The notes beneath the pieces were generated by a model, which saw nothing but the letters and a program-made list of their open reading frames with translations, had not been told where the DNA came from and searched no databases. A stretch of DNA of 64,000 nucleotides from JALYTY01 sp964546935. GTDB taxonomy: Bacteria > Vulcanimicrobiota > Vulcanimicrobiia > Vulcanimicrobiales > Vulcanimicrobiaceae. Each line of letters opens with the position of its first letter. Positions within the stretch are counted from its first letter, which is position 1. The DNA is taken from assembly GCA_964546935.1 (NCBI GenBank), contig CAZJLJ010000004.1, positions 1-64,000 on the forward strand. Direction: 5' to 3'. Shown here piece after piece: positions 1-7,234 of the stretch. The position numbers and the translations under genes were made by a program.

Positions 1-202
1 CTTCGATTGTCGGCAGCGCAACGTTAACGATTGTCGCGTCGAGCGTTTGAAGCAGGGCCGCCATCATTACGCCGATCACGATGAGTAAACGACGGGTCCC
101 GAATTCTACGACGCTTTGCGGCTGCGGAGGTTGCGCCGCGACCGAGAGCTGCGGCCTAACATTGGCTTCGGCGGATGCAGCGAGCATGGACGCTTCAGCC
201 AT
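1..202 (-). CDS. MFS drug exporter, DHA2 (EmrB/QacA) family, N-terminal fragment
   Basis: Partial gene: the start is here and the rest lies left of the window. Reading leftwards from the ATG at 202-200 gives a hydrophilic leader of about 35 residues, then a first membrane helix ending in LDATIVNVALPTIE. That is the DHA2 signature of 14-helix proton-driven multidrug exporters, and the complete exporter at 24910-26397 has the matching LDSTIVNVALPTIEG. The start overlaps the preceding small reading frame by 8 bp, suggesting coupled translation. A TetR-family gene diverges from it at 589, a usual arrangement for a repressed efflux pump. The substrate cannot be inferred. Confidence 0.85.
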   Translation of the reverse strand, partial: MAEASMLAASAEANVRPQLSVAAQPPQPQSVVEFGTRRLLIVIGVMMAALLQTLDATIVNVALPTIE

Positions 203-503
203 TTTCGACGTTCAACAGGTCGCGATTCTCGACGAGGAAAGCCGTCAAGCGACGCCGGGCACCGGAATCCTTACTCTGAGCGGTACGCGCGACGACGAAT
301 GCGACGATCGCCACGATCGTGAACCACTGACTCGAGTTCGGATCGCTAGGCCGTTCGCGATCGACGCTTTCGAATAAACCTTGAAGCGCCGAAGCGGCTG
401 TGTAGTGATCGAGGAAACGGACATCGCGAAGAATGCTGCTGTACCAAGAGGTATGGGCAGCGATTCCGGGCGCGGCCGGCCTATTCATTGTGGTCGCAAT
501 CAT
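195..503 (-). CDS. Hypothetical protein upstream of the DHA2 exporter
   Basis: A 102-residue frame just upstream of the exporter, overlapping its start by 8 bp. Codon use (GAT CGC, ATC GTC, GTC GAA) resembles real genes nearby. One hydrophobic stretch (WFTIVAIVAFVVA, about residues 60-72) could be a membrane helix, followed by a basic and acidic tail. I recognise no family. No clear Shine-Dalgarno sequence precedes either candidate ATG (503 or 488). A 46-codon frame on the other strand (433-573) overlaps it, so at most one of the two is likely real. If neither is, 203-588 is a 386-bp divergent regulatory region. Confidence 0.45.
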   Translation of the reverse strand: MIATTMNRPAAPGIAAHTSWYSSILRDVRFLDHYTAASALQGLFESVDRERPSDPNSSQWFTIVAIVAFVVARTAQSKDSGARRRLTAFLVENRDLLNVENG

Positions 504-588
504 AAGTTATGCGCTTCAGAACCGGCGGTTAATCATTATGGTTGCAACGAAAAGCCGAGGCCGCGGGTCCTAAGAAGGGAGGTCCGTC

Positions 589-1215
589 ATGAAAGTAACC
601 AAGGAACAGGCAGCGCGAAATCGGCAGTCGCTTGTTGCTGCAGCAAGCAAGCTTTTTAGGGAGCGCGGCATCGACGGGGTAGGCGTCGCGGATGTAAGTA
701 AGGCGGCCGGCCTTACCCATGGCGCGCTTTACGCGCAGTTCTCGTCCAAAGAGGAACTCGCAGCCGAGGCCCTTGCTCGCGGAGCAGAGGAAATGACGGC
801 GAGACGGCGATCCGAAGCGGGTCCCGACGCGAAGCTGTCAGACTACTTGAAGATTTATCTCAGCAAGAGTCATCGCGATCGGCTGGCGACAGGGTGTCCG
901 GTCGCCGCTTCAGGCAGCGAAGCAGCACGTCAGGATAAGGCCGTGAGCCGTTCGTTCGCTCGCGCTTTTGAGACGCTCGTCGAGGAGCTGGAAGAGACCC
1001 TCGACGACGATCCCGTCTCTGCGCGCGAACGCGCCGTCGCGATGGCGGCCGCGGAAATCGGCGCGATCATCGTCGCACGCGGCGTTGCAAAAGCGGACGC
1101 AAGACTCTCGGAAAAAGTCCTGACAGCGACGCGACACGTTCTCGGTGAACTAGACGCGACGAGTACTACGACGACCGCTTCAAGAAACGCCAAGCGGAAA
1201 TCCGGCCCGGGATGA
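589..1215 (+). CDS. TetR/AcrR family transcriptional regulator
   Basis: 208 residues. The N-terminal third is a TetR helix-turn-helix: KLFRERGIDGVGVADVSKAAG, then LTHGALYAQFSSKEEL at about residues 43-58. The rest is an all-helical ligand and dimerisation domain with a GCPVAAS segment seen in one TetR subgroup. A strong Shine-Dalgarno sequence (GGGAGG, 578-583) precedes the ATG. The C-terminal tail is Thr/Lys/Arg-rich and probably disordered. Inference from position: it represses the divergent exporter (1-202) and itself. The inducer is unknown. Confidence 0.88.
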   Translation: MKVTKEQAARNRQSLVAAASKLFRERGIDGVGVADVSKAAGLTHGALYAQFSSKEELAAEALARGAEEMTARRRSEAGPDAKLSDYLKIYLSKSHRDRLATGCPVAASGSEAARQDKAVSRSFARAFETLVEELEETLDDDPVSARERAVAMAAAEIGAIIVARGVAKADARLSEKVLTATRHVLGELDATSTTTTASRNAKRKSGPG

Positions 1216-1257
1216 GCGTCCTCGACCTAGCGTCACGAAGCGGAGCCTGCGTCGAAG

Positions 1258-1281
1258 AAAAAAGCCCGCCGAAGCGGGCTT
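1258..1281 (-). terminator. Intrinsic terminator after tRNA-Glu
   Basis: Read on the minus strand, a 7-8 bp stem (AGCCCGC with GCGGGCT, loop TTCG) is followed by six T residues. It lies 4 bp beyond the 3' end of tRNA-Glu and would end transcription of the tRNA pair, and possibly of ndk-eno read-through. Confidence 0.8.
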
Positions 1282-1285
1282 GGAT

Positions 1286-1360
1286 TGGTAGCGCCAGCGG
1301 GAATCGAACCCGCCTCTCCACCGTGAAAGGGTGATGTCCTAACCGATAGACGATGGCGCC
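1286..1360 (-). tRNA. tRNA-Glu (anticodon TTC)
   Basis: Minus strand, 75 nt with an encoded CCA (1286-1288). The acceptor GGCGCCA pairs with TGGCGCT, first pair G-U. The anticodon loop is CTTTCAC with anticodon TTC at 1325-1327. The T arm is GGCGGGTTCGATTCCCGC. It charges glutamate for GAA/GAG codons; gltX is at 36310-37809. Confidence 0.95.
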
Positions 1361-1409
1361 TCGGACAAAGTGCTACGTTACCCGGTCTTGGGCCGGGTGT
1401 CAACGTTAT

Positions 1410-1484
1410 TGGTGGGCCTGGTAGGATTCGAACCTACGCACAACCAGTTATGAGCCGGGCGCTCTACCGCTGAGCTACAGGCCC
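1410..1484 (-). tRNA. tRNA with CAT anticodon (Met elongator or Ile2)
   Basis: Minus strand, 75 nt with an encoded CCA (1410-1412). The acceptor GGGCCTG pairs fully with CAGGCCC, so this is not the initiator, which lacks the 1-72 pair. The T arm is GTAGG-TTCGAAT-CCTAC and the anticodon loop CTCATAA. CAT is shared by elongator tRNA-Met and by tRNA-Ile whose C34 is converted to lysidine, and sequence alone does not settle which. The anticodon stem is imperfect: the outer pair is C-T and one inner pair is G-T. Confidence 0.9.
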
Positions 1485-1507
1485 CAACAACGCCGATTCC
1501 GCTTCGA

Positions 1508-2827
1508 CTATCGCGACCGGAAAGCCCGTAACGCGGCTTTTCCCGGATACCGGGCGGCCGTTCCGAGCTGATCCTCGATGGCCATCAAGCGGTTGTACTT
1601 CGCCACCCGGTCGCTGCGCGCAAGCGATCCCGTCTTGATCTGACCGGCGCTGGTTGCGACGGCGATGTCGGCGATCGTGGTGTCTTCGGTCTCACCGGAG
1701 CGATGAGAGATGACGCTTGTGTAGCCGGCCTTGTGCGCCATTTCGACGGCGTCCAGCGTTTCCGTGAGCGTGCCGATTTGATTCACTTTGATCAAAATCG
1801 AATTCCCTACGCCTTCGCGAATGCCGCGTGCTAATCGTTCCGTGTTCGTAACGAAAAGATCGTCGCCGACCAACTGCACGCGATCGCCGAGTGCTTCCGT
1901 CAGCTTCCGCCAACCATCCCAATCGTCTTCGGCAAGGCCGTCTTCGATCGAAAGAATCGGATAACGGTCGCACAGGTCGCGATAGAGCGCGATCATATCA
2001 TCCACGGATAGACCGTGCTCTTTATCGTTCGCGTAGTATTTACCGTCTTGATAAAACTCGGTTGACGCTGAATCGAGCGCGATCGCAACATCGTCACCAG
2101 GTTTGTATCCGGCACGCTCGATCGCTTCGACGAGCACTTTCATCGCTTCGTCGATTGAAGAAAGCGGCGGCGCATATCCGCCTTCATCGCCGACGAGCGT
2201 CGGCAATCCGCGATCGTGCAGCAATTTTCCGAGCGCGTGAAAAACTTCGGCACCGTAACGTACCGCTTCCACGAAACTGGGCGCGCCGACCGGCATAATC
2301 ATGCACTCTTGGAATTGCAGCGCTCCTTCGGCGTGCTTGCCGCCGTTGATAACATTCATCATCGGGACAGGAAGCATTGCAGCCGAGGGTCCACCGAGGT
2401 AGCGGAACAGCGGAATAGCTAGGCTCGATGCCGCAGCGCGCGCAACCGCGAGCGAACAGCCAAGAATCGCATTCGCACCCATCGTCGCTTTGTTCGGCGT
2501 TCCGTCTAGCTCGATGAGTTTTTCGTCGATCTCTCGTTGCGCGGTTGCATCCAATCCTTCGATTGCCGGCCCAAGCGTATCGTTCACCGCAGCGACCGCT
2601 TTGCGCACGCCTTTGCCATTGTAACGATTGCTATCGCCGTCGCGAAGTTCAACGGCTTCGTGCGCGCCGGTCGAAGCGCCGGACGGAACCATCGCCTCTT
2701 CAACCGCGCCGAAACTTGTGGCAACACTAACCGCGATCGTTGGATTGCCTCGAGAATCCAAAATCTCTCGACCGTGGACGCCTTCAATGAGCGGACGTCC
2801 CCCGCCGCGCAACGATTCAACCGACAT
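1508..2827 (-). CDS. eno: Enolase (phosphopyruvate hydratase)
   Basis: 439 residues, normal for bacterial enolase (about 430). It interconverts 2-phosphoglycerate and phosphoenolpyruvate in glycolysis and gluconeogenesis. Visible landmarks: EILDSRGNPT near the N-terminus, catalytic Glu in GDEGGY (about 215), magnesium ligands Asp251 (LDSAS), Glu296 (SIEDGL) and Asp323 (VGDDLF), catalytic Lys347 in IKVNQIGT, and SHRSGETED at about 375. It lies 5 bp downstream of ndk on the same strand, so the two are probably co-transcribed. The two tRNA genes follow. Confidence 0.98.
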   Translation of the reverse strand: MSVESLRGGGRPLIEGVHGREILDSRGNPTIAVSVATSFGAVEEAMVPSGASTGAHEAVELRDGDSNRYNGKGVRKAVAAVNDTLGPAIEGLDATAQREIDEKLIELDGTPNKATMGANAILGCSLAVARAAASSLAIPLFRYLGGPSAAMLPVPMMNVINGGKHAEGALQFQECMIMPVGAPSFVEAVRYGAEVFHALGKLLHDRGLPTLVGDEGGYAPPLSSIDEAMKVLVEAIERAGYKPGDDVAIALDSASTEFYQDGKYYANDKEHGLSVDDMIALYRDLCDRYPILSIEDGLAEDDWDGWRKLTEALGDRVQLVGDDLFVTNTERLARGIREGVGNSILIKVNQIGTLTETLDAVEMAHKAGYTSVISHRSGETEDTTIADIAVATSAGQIKTGSLARSDRVAKYNRLMAIEDQLGTAARYPGKAALRAFRSR

Positions 2828-2832
2828 TCAGC

Positions 2833-3288
2833 TTAATCCGCGAGCCAGCGTTGCAGATCGTGCTTGCGCGAAACATATTCGTTTGCGTTGAAGAAAATCT
2901 TCAGCTCGCGCTCGGCACTGCCCTTACTATCGCTACCGTGGACCATGTTGTACGAGATCGTCTGGCCGAAATCGCCGCGAATCGATCCCGGAGCGGCCGT
3001 CAAAGGATTCGTCGCGCCGATCATTTGGCGCATCCCTTCGATCACGCTTTCACCTTCGACGGCCATCGCAACGAGCGGAGCGCTCGTGATAAAGTTCACC
3101 AGATCGCCGAAAAACGGGCGGTCTTTGTGTTCCGCGTAATGCTCGCGAGCTTTGTCGCCCGGGAGCTGCATCATCTTCATCGCGGTAATCACGTATCCGC
3201 GGCGCTCGATGCGCGAGATGATTTCACCGACCAAGCCGCGCGAAACCGCGTCGGGCTTACACAGAATCAACGTCGTTTCTAAAGCCAT
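2833..3288 (-). CDS. ndk: Nucleoside diphosphate kinase
   Basis: 151 residues. It moves the gamma-phosphate of ATP to nucleoside diphosphates through a phosphohistidine. TLILCKPDAV and the active-site NMVHGSDS (His117) are intact, with RGDFG and the substrate-binding NPLTAAPGSIRGDF segment present. It is the first gene of a likely ndk-eno pair (5-bp gap). The start lies 41 bp from the divergent birA start, leaving room for one small shared promoter region. Confidence 0.98.
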   Translation of the reverse strand: MALETTLILCKPDAVSRGLVGEIISRIERRGYVITAMKMMQLPGDKAREHYAEHKDRPFFGDLVNFITSAPLVAMAVEGESVIEGMRQMIGATNPLTAAPGSIRGDFGQTISYNMVHGSDSKGSAERELKIFFNANEYVSRKHDLQRWLAD

Positions 3289-3329
3289 AGCAGGCCCCGA
3301 ATACGGCGTAAGCGCAAGCTTAACCTAGC

Positions 3330-4109
3330 ATGCTCTCTTCCGAACATCCGTACGCATCGGTCGAGCGGGAGCTTTACGGCACGGCTTTTGCATCGATCCG
3401 CTATTTGGTCAGTACCGGCAGCACCAACGAAGATGCGACGTCGCTGCTTGGTGACGAGTCGCATTACGGCACGACAATCGTCGCAGAACATCAGACGAAG
3501 GGCGCCGGCCGCAAGGGTCGCACGTGGCTTGCCGAGGCCGGAACGTCCCTCCTGTTCACAACGATCTTGCCGCGGTCAGTGCCCGCCGCGAATCTGTGGA
3601 TCGTGCCGTTCGGTGTTGCGATTTGCGTGCGGCGCGCCCTCGTGTTAAACGGCATCAACCCCGACTTACATTGGCCGAACGATCTTCTGGTGAACGGACG
3701 GAAGATCGCGGGAATTCTGTGTGTTTCTAAAATAGTCGGCGACCGCGCATGGGTTGCGGCCGGCGTGGGCATCAACGTTCATCGCACGCCTGGTGCCGAT
3801 GCCGGCATCGAACCGCCGCCGGCATTCTGCGACGATTTCGCTCCCGTGGATCGGGCAAGATTGCTGCGTGACGTGTTGCTGAATTACGACGTTTGGAGCG
3901 ACACGCTAGATATGCCGCCCCGCATCGCGCGCGTTTGGGAGCGTCAGGCCGGACTTCCTGGAGTGCGCTACCGGATCTTAAAAGACGGCGCTTCGGAACC
4001 CATCGAGGTCACCGCCGTTGCGCTTGCGAACGGCGGGGGCCTCGTTGTGGAAGATGATTACGGCCGGCGCGAAACGATTTCGTTGGCCGATGCACGGGCG
4101 TTACGGTAA
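3330..4109 (+). CDS. birA: Biotin--[acetyl-CoA-carboxylase] ligase, class I
   Basis: 259 residues. It activates biotin to biotinyl-AMP and attaches it to carboxylase carrier lysines. The biotin/adenylate loop GAGRKGRTW (residues 58-66), HWPNDL (114-119) and catalytic Lys125 in GRKIAG are present, followed by the small C-terminal beta domain. There is no N-terminal winged-helix domain, so it is a catalytic-only class I ligase and not a BirA-type repressor. Its 3' end overlaps the convergent peptidase gene by 9 bp. Confidence 0.93.
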   Translation: MLSSEHPYASVERELYGTAFASIRYLVSTGSTNEDATSLLGDESHYGTTIVAEHQTKGAGRKGRTWLAEAGTSLLFTTILPRSVPAANLWIVPFGVAICVRRALVLNGINPDLHWPNDLLVNGRKIAGILCVSKIVGDRAWVAAGVGINVHRTPGADAGIEPPPAFCDDFAPVDRARLLRDVLLNYDVWSDTLDMPPRIARVWERQAGLPGVRYRILKDGASEPIEVTAVALANGGGLVVEDDYGRRETISLADARALR

Positions 4110-5627
4110 AGCTTCACCGTAGAACTTCACGAGATCCGAGTGGAATTTCGCGAGCGAGGGCAGATGCATGTATACCATGTGTCCCGATTCGTAGTATCCG
4201 AACGTAACGTGAGATTTCAATTCCTGCGGTAAACCCATGTGCGAGAAGGTCCACTCGGCCGCGCCGAAGGGCGTGGCAATGTCGTAATATCCCGCACCAA
4301 CAAAAACGCGCAGTCGCGAATTCGTTGTCATTGCTTCTCTCAAATCAGGGCTTGTCGTCGGCGCGAGCCAGCCGAAGATCGATTTCCGCGTAAAATCCCA
4401 ATTTTGGTTTACGTCGATGTTGATCTGCTTGTACTGTTCCTCGGATTTCCAATTCAGCTCGTTGCGCACGTAGTTCAAGAACTGCGCCTGAAACGCGCCA
4501 CTGGTTGCTGAATCCGATGGATCGTAATCAGCCGAGTCGCCGACGGTATCGAGATCGTAGCCTACGTACCGGCCATCGAGGCGTCCCACCGTCTCACCCG
4601 ATTCACGCATGAGTTCTTTCATGAAGCGCCCGGGCTGCACGCGAATGTCGGACTGCTCGATATAGTTCGTACTCAGCCCAATCAATTTAGAAAGTTGCGC
4701 GGCGATTTGAGCCTTCTCCGCTTTAGACACGCGATCGCCTTGCATAAGCGCGCTCGCATACGGGCCGTTCGCGAATGCACGCGCCTGATCGACGGCGTTT
4801 GCCAGCGTACCTTTATTAGCGGACTTGTCGTGATACCAACGCACGGCGGCTTCGGTCGGCAAGTAACAGATGTATGCCTGATCGTTTCCCGGTCCCGCTG
4901 CGATCGTGTCGAAATCCAGCACGGACGACAAAAGCGTAACACCGTTAAACGTCATGCTGCGGTTCTGCAAGTAATCTACCAATGCGGCGGAACGCGGAGT
5001 ACCGTAACTTTCGCCAAGCAAGAACTTCGGCGAGTTCCAGCGGTTATTCAGCGTTACGTAGCGCTCGATGAATTGGCCGAATGCCGCGGCATCTTGGTCG
5101 ATGCCGTACATCGTCTTCGGATCGGTGCCCGGCGTGAGGCGGCTGTATCCCGTTCCCGGTGCATCGATGAAAATCAGATCCGATTGATCGAGGAGCGTAT
5201 CCTGATTATCCGTCAGCTGGTACGGCGGCCCGCCGGCGTTTGCAGCGTTCGGGAAAACGATCCGGCGCGGTCCAAACGCGCCCATATGCAAAAACATCGT
5301 AGCTGCACCGGGTCCACCGTTGTACAAGAACGTGACCGGACGGCGGGAGCGGTCGGCTCCGTCTTCCGTATAAGCGACGTAGAATACGGACGCTTCGGGT
5401 TTCTCTTTATCATTTTTGAGAATTAGCGTGCCGGCAGTTGCGGTATACCCAATTGTGCGGCCGTTCACGGAAATTCGGTGGTGCGTCACCACGCTTCGCT
5501 CTTCGGGATTAGGCGCCGCATGGTGCGGAGCCGGTGTCGGCTTCGCTTTCGGCGTCGCTGCCGACGCGACGGACGGCGCAATGAATAAAGCGCAGCAAAA
5601 GCTTAAAAGCATTCGTCGTATTTGCAT
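4101..5627 (-). CDS. Secreted S10-type serine carboxypeptidase-like protein
   Basis: 508 residues with an N-terminal signal peptide (about 1-23, ending ASAA) and a Pro/Ala/His-rich linker. Downstream is an alpha/beta-hydrolase of the S10 carboxypeptidase type: oxyanion-hole NGGPGAAT (about 104-111), nucleophile Ser in LLGESYGT (about 205), an acid in GAGYYDIATP and His in YYESGHMVY. The triad is complete, so an active exported exopeptidase is likely; the substrate is unknown. It overlaps birA at the 3' ends. A strong hairpin (5639-5662) separates it from the DUF3343 gene upstream, so it probably has its own promoter. Confidence 0.88.
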   Translation of the reverse strand: MQIRRMLLSFCCALFIAPSVASAATPKAKPTPAPHHAAPNPEERSVVTHHRISVNGRTIGYTATAGTLILKNDKEKPEASVFYVAYTEDGADRSRRPVTFLYNGGPGAATMFLHMGAFGPRRIVFPNAANAGGPPYQLTDNQDTLLDQSDLIFIDAPGTGYSRLTPGTDPKTMYGIDQDAAAFGQFIERYVTLNNRWNSPKFLLGESYGTPRSAALVDYLQNRSMTFNGVTLLSSVLDFDTIAAGPGNDQAYICYLPTEAAVRWYHDKSANKGTLANAVDQARAFANGPYASALMQGDRVSKAEKAQIAAQLSKLIGLSTNYIEQSDIRVQPGRFMKELMRESGETVGRLDGRYVGYDLDTVGDSADYDPSDSATSGAFQAQFLNYVRNELNWKSEEQYKQINIDVNQNWDFTRKSIFGWLAPTTSPDLREAMTTNSRLRVFVGAGYYDIATPFGAAEWTFSHMGLPQELKSHVTFGYYESGHMVYMHLPSLAKFHSDLVKFYGEALP

Positions 5628-5638
5628 GACGATGCATT

Positions 5639-5669
5639 GAGGGCCGCATTGCTGCGGCCCTCTTTTCTT
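5639..5669. terminator. Strong hairpin, probable terminator
   Basis: A perfect 10-bp stem (GAGGGCCGCA with TGCGGCCCTC, loop TTGC). On the plus strand it is followed by TTTTCTT. On the minus strand it starts 5 bp after the DUF3343 stop but lacks a T run on its far side. It most plausibly insulates the receptor operon from the S10 peptidase gene. Confidence 0.6.
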
Positions 5670-5883
5670 ACTTGACGACTCCGCCGAGCGCGACGCCGGC
5701 GCCGGAAAGCGCCGATTTGGCTTGCGTTTCCGATCCTCCGTCGATGCTCAAACACAGATTCGACGGGGTATTCACGTTGGCGGGTTTGGGAATCATCTTC
5801 GCAGTAACGCCGGCATCTTTGAGCGCCTTCGTAGCGATCATCGTATCCGCGTTACTAGCAAAGAACAGAATCAGATCGGCCAT
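5668..5883 (-). CDS. DUF3343 (putative Se/S carrier-like) small protein
   Basis: 71 residues. The pattern DLILFFASNADTMIATKALKDAG followed by VTAKMIPKPANVNT and a Cys-containing strand (SNLCLSIDG) fits the DUF3343 fold, a ferredoxin-like small domain sometimes named a selenium or sulfur carrier. The family name is a prediction and the function is not established. It sits 10 bp downstream of the Cache sensor gene in the same direction, so it probably belongs to the receptor operon. Only one cysteine is present. Confidence 0.7.
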   Translation of the reverse strand: MADLILFFASNADTMIATKALKDAGVTAKMIPKPANVNTPSNLCLSIDGGSETQAKSALSGAGVALGGVVK

Positions 5884-5893
5884 GGCGCAGTCC

Positions 5894-7234
5894 TTAACTG
5901 GCCTGCTCGCCGGTAACTAGTTCGTTCAGTCCTTCAGCGACTTCGTTCAAATCGGCAACACGGTGGACTGCCTGTTGCATACGATTGCTCATTTCTTGTG
6001 AGAGCGTATCGATCACGATCATGTCGCCGTGCAGCTCGTCGTTGACCGCCTTCAATTCCGAAAGCTTCCTTGGGACATCTGCATTCGAAGCGATCTCGGT
6101 AATAAGCACCGCGATTCGTTCCACCGCCGACTTGGTCATTGCAACGTGGTCGCCCGAGACTTCGCTGCCTACGACTGCAACGCGCAGCTCCTTTGCCGCG
6201 ACTGCAACTTGATGGCTGCGCTTCGCGAGCGTGTTCGAAAGACGTTCCACGATCGGAATGGCAACCGCGAGCGCAATCGCCATCGCAACAATTCCCCAGA
6301 TCAGCAACGTACGCGTCATGTCGTTGATGATTCCGGCAATCTGCGCCATCGGGAATCCGTACCAGCGCGCACCGACGACCTGATTCTGGTCGTTGAGAAT
6401 CGGCTCGACATGCGCAAGATACTCCGTACCGCCAACGCTATCGGAGCCGGTAAACCCACTTCCGTTCTTTGCAACTCCTCTTGCGGCGGCGTCCTGCGCG
6501 TCTACCACGCGGGTACCATCGGCGGCATGAATCGTGCTCGCAACGATGGCGTCGCCGACGAGAAGTGCCGTCGAACCGCCAAGCGCTTGCGACGACTGAT
6601 CGACTAAATCGTAGTAGTGATTCATCAACTCGCCACCGTAGATCGCTCCAATCGTGCGCTCGTTCTGATCGCTGATCGGTGCCGCGGCTAAGAGTGCGAG
6701 TCCCGCGTCTTGATGTTCGACCGGCGTTTTGCCGTCGGAAGCGGTGACGTCCGATTGCGCTTGATCGGCTAGGCCTTCACCCTCTAACGTTTTACGATCC
6801 ATAAGCGCCGCGGTGCTCACGGTTTCTCCGGTAAGAGCGCGTTTGATGACCTTATCGGAAGCGAGCGATCCGCTTTGCAAGCCTTCCGCACGTGCGATCA
6901 CGTTACCGGATGCATCTACGACCGTAAGAAAAGACAACCCCGATGTGCGCAGCGTGCTCGCAAGCTGATCTTGAAGCGCCGCTACGTTGTGCGACGCCAG
7001 ACTCTTACGAAGCGCATCGCTAACCGCGTCCTGTGCAACGAGCAAGCGGATCTGGTCCTTGCGCGAATCCCAGTAACCGCCAAACGCACCGGCACCTTCG
7101 TTCGCTTGCGTCGCGCCGAGCTTGTGCAGATCCGCCGTCAGCACCAATCGCGCTGCGACAAGGCTAATTATAAAGAAGAGAACGATCGCTCCGACGATCG
7201 TGCCCAAAAGGCGAACGCGAAGACTCATCTTCAT
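5894..7234 (-). CDS. Membrane Cache-domain sensor without its own signalling domain
   Basis: 446 residues. A short cytoplasmic start precedes helix 1 (about 8-30, LLGTIVGAIVLFFIISLVA). About 285 extracytoplasmic residues follow with Cache-type features (GLSFLTVVDASGNVIAR, then the second-lobe pattern IGAIYGGELMNHYYDLVD). Helix 2 is at about 315-338 (LLIWGIVAMAIALAVAIPIV). The cytoplasmic tail of about 105 residues is helical, probably coiled-coil, and has no HAMP, kinase, GGDEF or MCP domain. It overlaps the methyl-accepting protein gene by 4 bp (ATGA), so the two products are probably made together and may form one receptor. The ligand is unknown. Confidence 0.82.
   Translation of the reverse strand: MKMSLRVRLLGTIVGAIVLFFIISLVAARLVLTADLHKLGATQANEGAGAFGGYWDSRKDQIRLLVAQDAVSDALRKSLASHNVAALQDQLASTLRTSGLSFLTVVDASGNVIARAEGLQSGSLASDKVIKRALTGETVSTAALMDRKTLEGEGLADQAQSDVTASDGKTPVEHQDAGLALLAAAPISDQNERTIGAIYGGELMNHYYDLVDQSSQALGGSTALLVGDAIVASTIHAADGTRVVDAQDAAARGVAKNGSGFTGSDSVGGTEYLAHVEPILNDQNQVVGARWYGFPMAQIAGIINDMTRTLLIWGIVAMAIALAVAIPIVERLSNTLAKRSHQVAVAAKELRVAVVGSEVSGDHVAMTKSAVERIAVLITEIASNADVPRKLSELKAVNDELHGDMIVIDTLSQEMSNRMQQAVHRVADLNEVAEGLNELVTGEQAS

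Noticed and set aside
433..573. 46-codon plus-strand frame with one hydrophobic helix (AAIPGAAGLFIVVAIISYAL) just before the TetR gene
   Set aside because: No Shine-Dalgarno sequence, overlaps the better-coding minus-strand frame 195-503, and matches no known family; hydrophobic shadows are common opposite such sequence.
1378..1402. Hairpin ACCCGG/CCGGGT between the two tRNA genes as a terminator
   Set aside because: No T run on either strand; more likely a processing structure or chance.
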